Assembly (NCBI RefSeq): GCF_026344135.1
Contig: NZ_JAPKNA010000004.1
Span: 248,001 to 312,000 of the forward strand
Length of the DNA stretch: 64,000 nt
Origin: Alcaligenes parafaecalis
Lineage (GTDB): Bacteria; Pseudomonadota; Gammaproteobacteria; Burkholderiales; Burkholderiaceae_B
Reading direction: 5' to 3'
The translations under genes were made by a program, and so were the position numbers. The notes below the pieces were generated by a model. That model did no database searches. It was not told the DNA's origin and saw only the letters and a list, made by a program, of their open reading frames with translations. Positions 17,876-25,752 of the stretch are shown here, piece after piece; within the stretch, counting starts at the first letter, position 1; every line of letters starts with the position of its first letter.

Positions 17876-18335
17876 CAAAGCCCTGCACCAGCCAGCCCGG
17901 CTCGATGCGGATCATGGCTTCCAGCCGCAAGGCCACCCCGCCCACATCGCGCGTCATGTAAAAGATCTGTCCGGGTAGTGGCAGTTGAATCTGGCTTTTC
18001 TCGCTGACTTGCCCATCGGGTATGAACTTCTCGCGCAGAGACTCGTGCAAAGCCTCGTACAAGCGTTGACGAGCGGCCTCGTCCTGCTGCAGTTCTGTAG
18101 GCAAAATAACGTGGCCTACGGTATAGCTTTGCCCACCGGCCGTGGCAGTAGTCAGGTAAAAATCCAGCTTGTAGTGCTCGAAATCCAACAGTCGGTGACT
18201 GGTGGTTGGTTTGCCCGGCAGCATGGCCGACAAGCCCGTTTGCTCAAGCTGAACCTTGCGCCAGTTAAACTCCGGACTGCAGGCTGCCAACATCAAGAAA
18301 GCCGCCAGTACCGCGGTAATGCGCCTGATCATCAT
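17805..18335 (-). CDS. Putative lipoprotein (DcrB-like size and layout)
   Basis: A 176-residue protein with a short basic start, hydrophobic core and lipobox LAAC (ITAVLAAFLMLAACSPEFNW), so it is an acylated periplasmic or outer-membrane protein. The mature part is soluble with mixed strands and ends GKAPDAAQAKVFFDGLAR. No catalytic motif is recognised. The ATG pair at 18335/18332 is used as start because the open frame upstream overlaps the gshA leader and has no protein-like character. The 3' end overlaps the LuxR-type gene on the other strand. Confidence 0.72.
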   Translation of the reverse strand: MMIRRITAVLAAFLMLAACSPEFNWRKVQLEQTGLSAMLPGKPTTSHRLLDFEHYKLDFYLTTATAGGQSYTVGHVILPTELQQDEAARQRLYEALHESLREKFIPDGQVSEKSQIQLPLPGQIFYMTRDVGGVALRLEAMIRIEPGWLVQGFVMTDSGKAPDAAQAKVFFDGLAR

Positions 18336-18528
18336 GGTGCTAATCCCATATCCCGTTTCATGCTTTTCATCGGCTGGCTGAACAGCCGCCTTATACTCGC
18401 CCTGCCTGACACGCCTTTTGGCGCAACTTAACAAAGCAAGCCTGGTCGGACTACTATTTATAGACGGGCCTGCGCCCATTGAACAGTCCCGTATCTTGCA
18501 CCCGATTTCGAAAGTGGGAAACACCACC

Positions 18529-20112
18529 ATGAACACCAGCCACGAACGCCGCCTTGCCCTGCAACAGAATCCCGAGATTTTGAAGGGAATCTTGCGTGGC
18601 ATCGAAAAAGAAGGACTGCGCGTCGATGCGCTGGGCCAATTGGCAAATACTCCCCACCCCCAAGCGATTGGTTCGGCCCTGACCAACGGTCATATCACCA
18701 CCGATTACGCCGAAGCCCTGCTGGAGCTGATTACCGAGCCGCAAGACCGGGTCGAGGACGTGCTGCAGGAACTGGCCGATATTCATACCTTTGTAGCGGG
18801 CAAGCTAGACCAGGAAATAATCTGGAACCAGTCCATGCCCGCGCTCTTGCCAGCCGAGAAAGACATTGCCATTGCCTGGTACGGTAAATCCAACACCGGC
18901 ATGCTCAAGCATGTATACCGACGCGGTCTGGCCGAGCGCTATGGCAAGCCCATGCAGTGTATTGCCGGGGTGCATTACAACTTTTCCCTGCCTGATGGCA
19001 TCTGGCCTCTGTTGAATGTCTGTGGCGACAATCTGCAAGACCAGCGCTCCAACGGTTACCTGGCGCTGATCCGCAATTTCACCCGCTATTCCTGGCTGCT
19101 GATGTACCTGTTTGGTGCCTCGCCCGTGCTGGACGCCAACTTCCTGCAAGGTCGCAGCAACAATCTGGACAAGGTCGATGACGATACGCTGACCATGCCT
19201 TGGGCTACCAGCCTGCGCATGAGCGATCTGGGCTATCACAACAAGGAAGCCCAGGCTGAGCTTCAGCTTTGCTACAACGACCTGGACACCTTTGTGATGC
19301 GCATGTATCACGCTGCCGTGACCCCTTGGCCCGATTACGAAAAACTGGGCACCCACCGCGATGGCGAATGGATTCAGCTCAACACCCATATTCTGCAAAT
19401 CGAAAACGAGTACTACTCCAGCATTCGCCCCAAGCGCACCACCCAGCGCAGCGAGCGCCCGGCTACGGCCCTGGCCCAGCGTGGCGTGGAGTACATCGAA
19501 GTGCGTTGCCTGGACATCGACCCTGAGTCGCCTACCGGCATTTCCGAGCAGACCTGTCGCTTCCTGGACACCTTCCTGCTGTTCTGTACCGTACAAGACA
19601 GCCCCTTCTTCCCGGACGGCGGTTACTGCCAGGACAGCAAGAGCAACTTTGCAACTGTCGTGCGCGAAGGCCGTCGCCCCGGCCTGATGCTGACCAATCA
19701 GCAAAAGGAAAGCGTCAGCCTGCAAGACTGGGGCCACGAGATTCTGGAATCTCTGCTGCCCTACGCACAAATGCTGGATCAGGCCCTGAATACCCAAGGC
19801 CACACCGAAGCGGTACAAGCCCAAATTCGCAAACTGGAAGACCCGGCACTAACGCCTTCGGCCCAGGTACTGAGCCGTTTGCGTGACACAGGCCTGAGCT
19901 TTCACGACTACGCCTTGCAACGCAGCCGCGAGCATCACGAAACCTTGTTGGCTCATCCTTTGTCCGCCGACAAACAAGCCGCTTTCGAGCAACAGGCCAA
20001 AACCTCTTTGCAGGCCCAGATTGATATCGAAGCCCAGGACCAGGAATCCTTTGAAGATTACGTTCAGCGTTACGAACGCAATCTGATTCCTCCCGAAGTG
20101 CAAAACAGCTAA
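18529..20112 (+). CDS. gshA: Glutamate-cysteine ligase GshA
   Basis: A 527-residue enzyme of the enterobacterial-type gamma-glutamylcysteine synthetase family, catalysing the ATP-dependent first step of glutathione synthesis. Recognisable blocks are RGIEKEGLRVD near the N terminus, ITTDYAEALLELIT, MQCIAGVHYNFSLPD and EYIEVRCLDIDPESPTGI. The length agrees with the family (about 520 residues). The ATG at 18529 follows GGGAA at nine bases; in-frame codons upstream (from 18418) overlap the promoter and are not protein-like. Confidence 0.96.
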   Translation: MNTSHERRLALQQNPEILKGILRGIEKEGLRVDALGQLANTPHPQAIGSALTNGHITTDYAEALLELITEPQDRVEDVLQELADIHTFVAGKLDQEIIWNQSMPALLPAEKDIAIAWYGKSNTGMLKHVYRRGLAERYGKPMQCIAGVHYNFSLPDGIWPLLNVCGDNLQDQRSNGYLALIRNFTRYSWLLMYLFGASPVLDANFLQGRSNNLDKVDDDTLTMPWATSLRMSDLGYHNKEAQAELQLCYNDLDTFVMRMYHAAVTPWPDYEKLGTHRDGEWIQLNTHILQIENEYYSSIRPKRTTQRSERPATALAQRGVEYIEVRCLDIDPESPTGISEQTCRFLDTFLLFCTVQDSPFFPDGGYCQDSKSNFATVVREGRRPGLMLTNQQKESVSLQDWGHEILESLLPYAQMLDQALNTQGHTEAVQAQIRKLEDPALTPSAQVLSRLRDTGLSFHDYALQRSREHHETLLAHPLSADKQAAFEQQAKTSLQAQIDIEAQDQESFEDYVQRYERNLIPPEVQNS

Positions 20113-20142
20113 GGCCGCTTAAACAATCCGCTTTTCTGAACC

Positions 20143-20205
20143 GCCCCAAACGCCTGGATAACGAACTGGCTTTTGGGGCTTGTTCATTAAGGCTCTTTTT
20201 TATTT
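20143..20205 (+). terminator. Possible terminator after gshA
   Basis: GCCCCAAA at 20143-20150 can pair with TTTTGGGGC at 20171-20179 across a 20-nt loop, with a T-rich run near 20195-20202. The long loop and distance to the T-run make this only a candidate. Confidence 0.35.
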
Positions 20206-20283
20206 CCAGATGCACCTTGCCATCCTGCACGAACACGCCAGAACAAGCTGTTTGGCCTGAATATCTCTCCATCAGCCCCTTGC

Positions 20284-21360
20284 TTAGCTGAGCATTGCTT
20301 GCTTCGCCCTCTTGAGTGCGCGCTCAATCTCGATCAAACGCTGTTTACGCCACAAACCGCCCCCATAGCCGGTCAGGGAGCCATCAGCACCAATAACGCG
20401 ATGGCACGGAATCATCAAGGCAATCTGATTCGCCCCATTCGCCCGCGCCACCGCACGCACGGCGGTCGGTCGTCCTATCTGACGGGCGATCTCGGAATAG
20501 CTGCGCGTCTCCCCGGCTGGGATGTCTTGCAAGATCCGCCAGACCTCTTGCATAAAGGCACTGCCACTGGTCAAAGCCAAGGGGGTATTGAAGCGATCGG
20601 AACGCGCTGCGAAATAATCGGCAAGCTCGGCAGCCGCTTGCTCTGACGGCGGCATCACACCAATGCCAATGCCATCTTTGATCGACGCCTGCAAACGTTT
20701 GAGTTCAGCCGGTAGACCCTTGCGATCCACGAATTCCAGCAAATGCAGATGGCTTTGACTGCTGACCGCCATCATGTCCCCCAAGGGGGTGGGAATCCAG
20801 GTGGCTCGCAGCAAGCCATCGGTACGCAACACCGCAGGCGCACACCCCAACAAACGGGCAAATGCAGTCCGAAACGCACTGGCCGACTCGAAACTGGCCT
20901 GATGCTGCGCGGCAATTACATTGCCGCCCGTGGCCAGCGTCTCGAAACCCTCGCGCAAACGACGCTGTCTGGCCATTTCCAGAAAAGTCATGCCAAAGTG
21001 CCGTTTGAAGCTGCGGCGTACCGTCGACAAGTCATAGCCCATGCGCTCCAGATGCCCCTCTGACCAGCGCAAACCCGGCTTGGCGTCCAGCTCTCGCAAC
21101 AGAGCGGTGATGGTGGGGTCCTCCAAGGCCGCCGCCTGCAGCGGATGGCATCGCTTGCAAGGTCGAAAGCCCGCCTCGATACATTCGCCAATCGTGGCGT
21201 GAAAGGAGCAATGCTCGGCTTTGGGCTTTCTGGCCGGGCAAGTCAGGCGACAAAACACGCCCGTGGAGGACACGCAGACGAAGGCCTGACCGTCGTAGCG
21301 TTCATCTCGGCTCAGCAGGGCTGTGTATAGCGTCTGGAAATCGGGAAGATCAAATAGCAT
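20284..21360 (-). CDS. ada: Ada: adaptive-response alkylation repair and regulator protein
   Basis: A 358-residue three-part protein. Residues 1-80 form the zinc-binding methylphosphotriester repair domain, with Cys37, Cys41, Cys68 and Cys71 as ligands (VFCRLTC and RPCKRC); Cys37 corresponds to the methyl acceptor. Residues about 90-180 are an AraC-type HTH. The C-terminal part is an O6-alkylguanine-DNA methyltransferase with the active-site IPCHRVIG, acceptor Cys319. The domain order and length match E. coli Ada. Once methylated, the protein should activate its own gene and other repair genes. It is divergent from the zinc receptor gene, and no alkB or alkA is adjacent. Confidence 0.97.
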   Translation of the reverse strand: MLFDLPDFQTLYTALLSRDERYDGQAFVCVSSTGVFCRLTCPARKPKAEHCSFHATIGECIEAGFRPCKRCHPLQAAALEDPTITALLRELDAKPGLRWSEGHLERMGYDLSTVRRSFKRHFGMTFLEMARQRRLREGFETLATGGNVIAAQHQASFESASAFRTAFARLLGCAPAVLRTDGLLRATWIPTPLGDMMAVSSQSHLHLLEFVDRKGLPAELKRLQASIKDGIGIGVMPPSEQAAAELADYFAARSDRFNTPLALTSGSAFMQEVWRILQDIPAGETRSYSEIARQIGRPTAVRAVARANGANQIALMIPCHRVIGADGSLTGYGGGLWRKQRLIEIERALKRAKQAMLS

Positions 21361-21746
21361 GTCGGATTTTTACTCCGAAATACGCAAACGGACAGTCGAT
21401 TTTCAGGCGTCTATTTCAAGATTGTCAGATTTTTTCCATACAGGCCGCGTCCCATCGCGCTTACGCGACCTGCATTATGCAAGCGGGCTATTGACTCACT
21501 TGAAGCTGCTTGAGCTTTTTGGAAGCGGTTCCGAACTGACCTAATTGATACACCGCTGCCCCGGCGGGGGAAAAGCTAACGGTCTGGAAGGGCCCGGCCA
21601 GCATTTTGTCCAAGTCTGCCTTCAGCGCTACCCCGGTTGTGACCTGCGGTGTGTACTTTTCACCCGATGTCTTGCACCTCGGACTGCGCCAACACCACCA
21701 AGCCCCCTCTACTTGAAATGTTTTTTTTATCTAATTAAAAAATTAT
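21361..21746. other. Divergent intergenic region between ada and the zinc receptor
   Basis: Nearly 390 bases without a convincing gene. The ada promoter must lie in its first part and the receptor promoter at its right end. It was examined for a cobalamin riboswitch because of the TonB gene, but no B12-box was found. The last 30 bases are very A/T-rich. Confidence 0.45.
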
Positions 21747-21761
21747 TGTTATGTTATAACA
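21747..21761 (+). promoter_or_regulatory. Zur box (zinc uptake repressor operator)
   Basis: TGTTATGTTATAACA fits the Zur operator consensus TGTTATANTATAACA with a single mismatch and the 7-1-7 palindromic layout. It lies 30 bases before the receptor ATG, within an A/T-rich promoter, where a bound repressor would block transcription under zinc sufficiency. The site supports zinc as the ligand of the downstream receptor. Confidence 0.85.
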
Positions 21762-21790
21762 TCTCGAAAATTAACAAACCGGAAGATGAG

Positions 21791-23851
21791 ATGCCTTTCA
21801 AGCCACGCCCCTTACCCCTAACCCTGGCCTTACTGCTTTGCGCTTCTGCACACGCTAATGAAATTGAAGATCCTGTCCCCCAGTTGGCCCCTATCCGAAT
21901 TTCCGCCAGCCCCCTGGCCTTGCGGCAAACAGAACTGGCTACGGCCAGCACGGTCTTGCAAGGCCCCAAACTGGAGCTGCGTCGCAGCGGCACCCTGGGA
22001 GAACTGCTGGATGGTGAAGCTGGCATACACGTAGACAGCTTTGGCAGCGGGGCCAGCCGTCCGGTCATCCGTGGCCAGACCGCACCGCGCGTAAAAGTAC
22101 TTAGTGATGGCGCAGAAGTCATGGATGCCTCGGCTATCTCTCCCGATCACACCATTACGGTAGACACCTGGCAGGCTGAGCGCATTGAGGTCTTGCGTGG
22201 TCCCTCTGCCCTGCTCTACGGCGGTGGCGCTATTGGTGGCGTGGTCAATGTGCTGGATCGCAAGATCCCCACAGCCATTCCAGAAAAGGGCTTTGAAGGC
22301 ACTGTTCGCGCCCAAGGCTCCACCGCAGATCGCGGCAAGATGGGGGCCGTAGAAATGACAGCAGGCGAAGGCAATATCGCCCTGCACGTAGAGGGAGCTT
22401 CGCATCGCAGCCGCGACTACCGTGTCCCCAACTGGACGGATACCCACGTCAAAGACTCCAATTCCGGCAGTGACACCGGCAGCGTAGGCCTGTCCTTTAT
22501 TGGGGATCGAGGCTATATCGGTGCAGCCTACTCCTATCGCGAAGACAGCTACGGTCTGCCCGGCCACAGCCACGAATACGAGGACTGCCACCCGCACGGA
22601 GCCACCCTGCACTGCGGCGGCCACAGCCATGACCACGGGCATGACCACGATCATGGACACAGCCACGACCACGGCCATGAGCATGAACACTCGGCGACCG
22701 CCCACCTGCGTACCCAACGCTTTGATATCCGAGGCGAACTGCGCGACCCCTTGCCCGGCTTCAAACGTGCCCGCCTGCGCGCTGGCACTACCAACTACCA
22801 GCATGTAGAAAAAGACGGTGATATTGCTGGCACCCGCTTCACCAACCGCGGCTACGACACTCGCCTGGAGATGGAACACAATCCCTGGGGCCCCTTTGAA
22901 GGGGTAATCGGCTTGCAAACCAGCCAATCTGATTTTGCATCCCGAGACGGCACTGAAAATTTCATCCCACCTACTCGCACTCGCAGCCAAGGCCTGTTCC
23001 TGCTGGAGAGCGTGAACTGGGACAATTGGCGTCTAGAGATGGGCGCACGCCAGGAATGGCAAACCGTCACCCCTGACTCGCAAACGCTGGAACGGCGCAA
23101 AGGCACCGCCACCTCCTTCTCCCTGGGAACGGTTTGGGACTTTGCACCGGAGTACGCCGCCAGCCTGTCCGTGTCCCGCTCGCAGCGCTTGCCCACGGCA
23201 CAGGAGCTTTTTGCCAAGGGCGTGCACTTTGCCACCCTCAGCTATGAACGTGGTGACCCGAATCTGGACAAGGAAACCAGCCACAGCGTGGACCTGGGCC
23301 TGCAAAAGAACCTGGGGGATCTGCGCTTTGACCTGCGCACCTTCTACACCCGCAGCTCGGGCTATATCTATGGCCGCAGCCTGGACCGTCACGAAGACTT
23401 CCAGCTTATCCAGTACAGCCAGGACAAGGCTCAATTCTGGGGCCTGGAAGCCGAAGCCTCCTACCCCGTGACCTCCTGGGCCTCGGTCAGTCTCTACGGC
23501 GATCTGGTGCGCGGTAAACTGCGTAATCCTGGCCGCGACTTGCCCCGCATGCCCGCCGCCCGTCTGGGAATCCGGACTGATCTGAACTGGCAAAACTGGT
23601 CCGGCTTTGTCGGCTACACCCACACCTTTGCCCAGGACCGTGTGGCCGAACACGAAGAACGTTCGCCGTCTTACGGTTTGTTGAGCATGGGTTTAAGCTA
23701 CCGCCTGCATCTGGATCAGAACACCTACACCCTGTACTTGCGAGGAAATAACTTGCTGAACAAGCTGGCCTACCGGCACACCTCCTTCATTTCCCGCCAA
23801 GCTCCTCTGATGGGACGCAATATCCTGGCTGGCATACAGGTGGAATTTTGA
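21791..23851 (+). CDS. znuD: Zinc-regulated TonB-dependent outer-membrane receptor (ZnuD-like)
   Basis: A 686-residue receptor. Residues 1-23 are a signal peptide (ending SAHA). A plug domain follows with VIRGQTAPRVKVLSDGAEVMDAS-type sequence and IEVLRGPSALLYGGGAIGGVVNV, then a beta-barrel that ends in an aromatic residue (GIQVEF). An extracellular loop at residues about 258-300 holds 17 His in 43 residues plus two Cys, as in ZnuD zinc receptors. Together with the Zur box upstream, this indicates import of zinc or a zinc complex, powered by TonB-ExbBD. The ATG follows GGAAGATGAG. Its stop overlaps the TTG start of the next gene. Confidence 0.9.
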   Translation: MPFKPRPLPLTLALLLCASAHANEIEDPVPQLAPIRISASPLALRQTELATASTVLQGPKLELRRSGTLGELLDGEAGIHVDSFGSGASRPVIRGQTAPRVKVLSDGAEVMDASAISPDHTITVDTWQAERIEVLRGPSALLYGGGAIGGVVNVLDRKIPTAIPEKGFEGTVRAQGSTADRGKMGAVEMTAGEGNIALHVEGASHRSRDYRVPNWTDTHVKDSNSGSDTGSVGLSFIGDRGYIGAAYSYREDSYGLPGHSHEYEDCHPHGATLHCGGHSHDHGHDHDHGHSHDHGHEHEHSATAHLRTQRFDIRGELRDPLPGFKRARLRAGTTNYQHVEKDGDIAGTRFTNRGYDTRLEMEHNPWGPFEGVIGLQTSQSDFASRDGTENFIPPTRTRSQGLFLLESVNWDNWRLEMGARQEWQTVTPDSQTLERRKGTATSFSLGTVWDFAPEYAASLSVSRSQRLPTAQELFAKGVHFATLSYERGDPNLDKETSHSVDLGLQKNLGDLRFDLRTFYTRSSGYIYGRSLDRHEDFQLIQYSQDKAQFWGLEAEASYPVTSWASVSLYGDLVRGKLRNPGRDLPRMPAARLGIRTDLNWQNWSGFVGYTHTFAQDRVAEHEERSPSYGLLSMGLSYRLHLDQNTYTLYLRGNNLLNKLAYRHTSFISRQAPLMGRNILAGIQVEF

Positions 23852-24624
23852 GCAAAACCGCTATACACACGGGTAGCCGCCTCTACCAGATCGTGGCCGA
23901 CATGCAGGGCGAGCGTCCCTGGGGCAACTTTCTGGATGCAGGCACCGGTAAAGGTTCACTGCGCTGGCTGCTAACGCTGGAGACAGAACGCTGGACGGCC
24001 ATTACGGCCTCTCCCGGCATGGCCGAGCAAGTCACCCGCGAGCTGGGGGAACAAAAGCGCCCCGAAGACCGCCTGCTGGTGGGTAACTGGAGCGACCCGG
24101 AATTTCTGCAAGGTGAGCGTTTTGATACGGTCCTGGCCGACTACCTGCTGGGTGCAATCGACGGTTTTGCACCCTACACCCAGGACCAGTTGTTCAGCCG
24201 CCTGCGACCGCTTACCGGCCAGCGTCTCTACATTATTGGTCTGGAGCCCTATGTGCCCTACAGCAGCACGGACCCGGCAGGCAAATTGATTGTGGAGATA
24301 GGCCGCTTGCGTGATGCCTGCCTGCTGCTGGCAGGCGAGCGCCCGTATCGCGAGTATCCGATGGACTGGGTACTGCGCCATCTGCGGCAATCCGGCTATC
24401 GCTGTGTAGATGCGCAACGCTTTGGAATTCGCTACGGTGATAGCTTCATCCACGGTCAACTGGATATGTGTGATGGGCGCTTGCGTCGCCTGAAGGACCG
24501 TAACCTGGCGATGGCTTTGTCCGAGCATGTCCAGGCCTTACGTCAGCAAGCCCTGGCTTTGAATCAGACCCTGGGTGGTCTGCGTCATGGGCATGACTAT
24601 GTGATTTGTGCTGAAGCTCAATAA
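23848..24624 (+). CDS. Class I SAM-dependent methyltransferase-like protein coupled to the zinc receptor
   Basis: A 258-residue protein with a Rossmann SAM-binding motif FLDAGTGKGSL near residue 28 and a second acidic motif FDTVLADYLLGAI near residue 93. The start is a TTG overlapping the receptor's stop codon, with GGTGGA a few bases before, so translation is coupled. The position suggests a role with zinc uptake, but no metallophore synthesis partner (such as an opine dehydrogenase) is beside it. It might methylate a small molecule or belong to the wider fold that includes nicotianamine-synthase-like enzymes; sequence alone does not decide. It probably shares Zur control. Confidence 0.78.
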   Translation: MSKTAIHTGSRLYQIVADMQGERPWGNFLDAGTGKGSLRWLLTLETERWTAITASPGMAEQVTRELGEQKRPEDRLLVGNWSDPEFLQGERFDTVLADYLLGAIDGFAPYTQDQLFSRLRPLTGQRLYIIGLEPYVPYSSTDPAGKLIVEIGRLRDACLLLAGERPYREYPMDWVLRHLRQSGYRCVDAQRFGIRYGDSFIHGQLDMCDGRLRRLKDRNLAMALSEHVQALRQQALALNQTLGGLRHGHDYVICAEAQ

Positions 24625-24765
24625 CCTTTGGCATAACACGTAATCAGACCCAGTCCAGAGCGGAAAAAATGGCAATGCCGGTAAGCAGGGAGCTACTGAT
24701 AGTTTGCAGCTCTTGCCGCAACACTAACCCATACGGTCGTTTGCACCGGCATTTGTCATCCCTAC

Positions 24766-25740
24766 TCAATATTCAATAATGATGACCGGTCTGTCCTGGT
24801 AGCTTCCTACAGGAACATCTGCCTGTGTTTTATTCACACGACCCACGATAGACAGCACCTCTGGCCGACCTGTGCCACGGCCTGGCCGACGATTAAGCGA
24901 GTTAATAACAAGATCACTATTGGCGGCATACAACTGATATTGGATATAGCTGTTGCTGGACACGCCACTCACCCCTTTCATTCTTCGCCACGCACCCTGC
25001 ACATTGTCACCATCACTGATATGAATGTTGTAGGCCGAGCTATTGGTGCACACAAATGCTATATCGGTCTGCACATCCGCTATTTGTGAGACCAAGGGAT
25101 ACGCCCCAAAATCCACACGGGGCTGGCTGGTCCGAAACTCGCAAGCTGCAGCGATACCCAGCGCCAGATTCACCGTGACCGTGGCTGAGCCGTTATATCT
25201 AGACAGGCAAAACACCGTTCCAAGGGTGCAAACACTCCATCGATACGTAATAGACAAGGTATCGGTCAACCGGCCAACCGTCAGGTCAGGGGCACCCGCT
25301 TGGGTTTGTATATAGAGTTTTCTCCGAGACAAGGCCTCGCTGCCGAAAAAATTTACAGTCGATGAAATCTCTATTTCCTGACCATCGTGCAGCTCCCTGG
25401 CCCTGCCTCCATCCAGATAGATTCGATACGCAACACTGCTTGAGTCCGCTTTGCGCAAGCGATAGCCATTAACACTTCTGACCGTAATCCAGAGCTGAGA
25501 GCCGGTAAGCAGGCTCAAACTGAAGGTGTTGCATTTGAAGCTGGCATCAAACTCACGCTCAACTCGCTGAGTCGCCGCCTGAATCGAATCCAGTTGCCCA
25601 AAATCAACCATGTAAGTTTGACCGCCCGAGCAGTTAGCTCCCGCCGCGGGCTGAGCAAACACGGTTCCCAGTCGGAAACACGCTAACAGCCAAATCAGCA
25701 TTAACCAGCGCATTCGGCCATGGTGAGAAGGTCGGGTCAT
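24766..25740 (-). CDS. csuE: CsuE-like pilus tip adhesin (two spore-coat-U domains)
   Basis: A 324-residue exported protein, the last gene of a Csu-type chaperone-usher operon. A signal peptide ends near residue 30 (VFAQPAAG). Two SCPU (spore coat protein U) domains follow; the second carries AACEFRTSQPRVDFGAYP, VCTNSSAYNIHISDG, YIQYQLYAAN and ends with VGSYQDRPVIIIEY. In Csu pili the two-domain subunit caps the fibre and binds hydrophobic surfaces through loops of its N-terminal domain. It is 12 bp downstream of the usher gene. The N-terminal domain is divergent, as expected for a binding domain. Confidence 0.88.
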   Translation of the reverse strand: MTRPSHHGRMRWLMLIWLLACFRLGTVFAQPAAGANCSGGQTYMVDFGQLDSIQAATQRVEREFDASFKCNTFSLSLLTGSQLWITVRSVNGYRLRKADSSSVAYRIYLDGGRARELHDGQEIEISSTVNFFGSEALSRRKLYIQTQAGAPDLTVGRLTDTLSITYRWSVCTLGTVFCLSRYNGSATVTVNLALGIAAACEFRTSQPRVDFGAYPLVSQIADVQTDIAFVCTNSSAYNIHISDGDNVQGAWRRMKGVSGVSSNSYIQYQLYAANSDLVINSLNRRPGRGTGRPEVLSIVGRVNKTQADVPVGSYQDRPVIIIEY

Positions 25741-25752
25741 TACACTGCCTCC

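Noticed and set aside
19715..20272. Minus-strand open frame of 185 codons at the end of gshA
   Set aside because: Most of it is antisense to gshA, and the rest covers a candidate terminator; no recognisable protein features.
21545..21790. N-terminal extension of the zinc receptor, and a cobalamin riboswitch in its leader
   Set aside because: The extension would precede the signal peptide and cover the Zur box. The leader was read for a B12-box and none was present; the Zur operator explains the regulation better.
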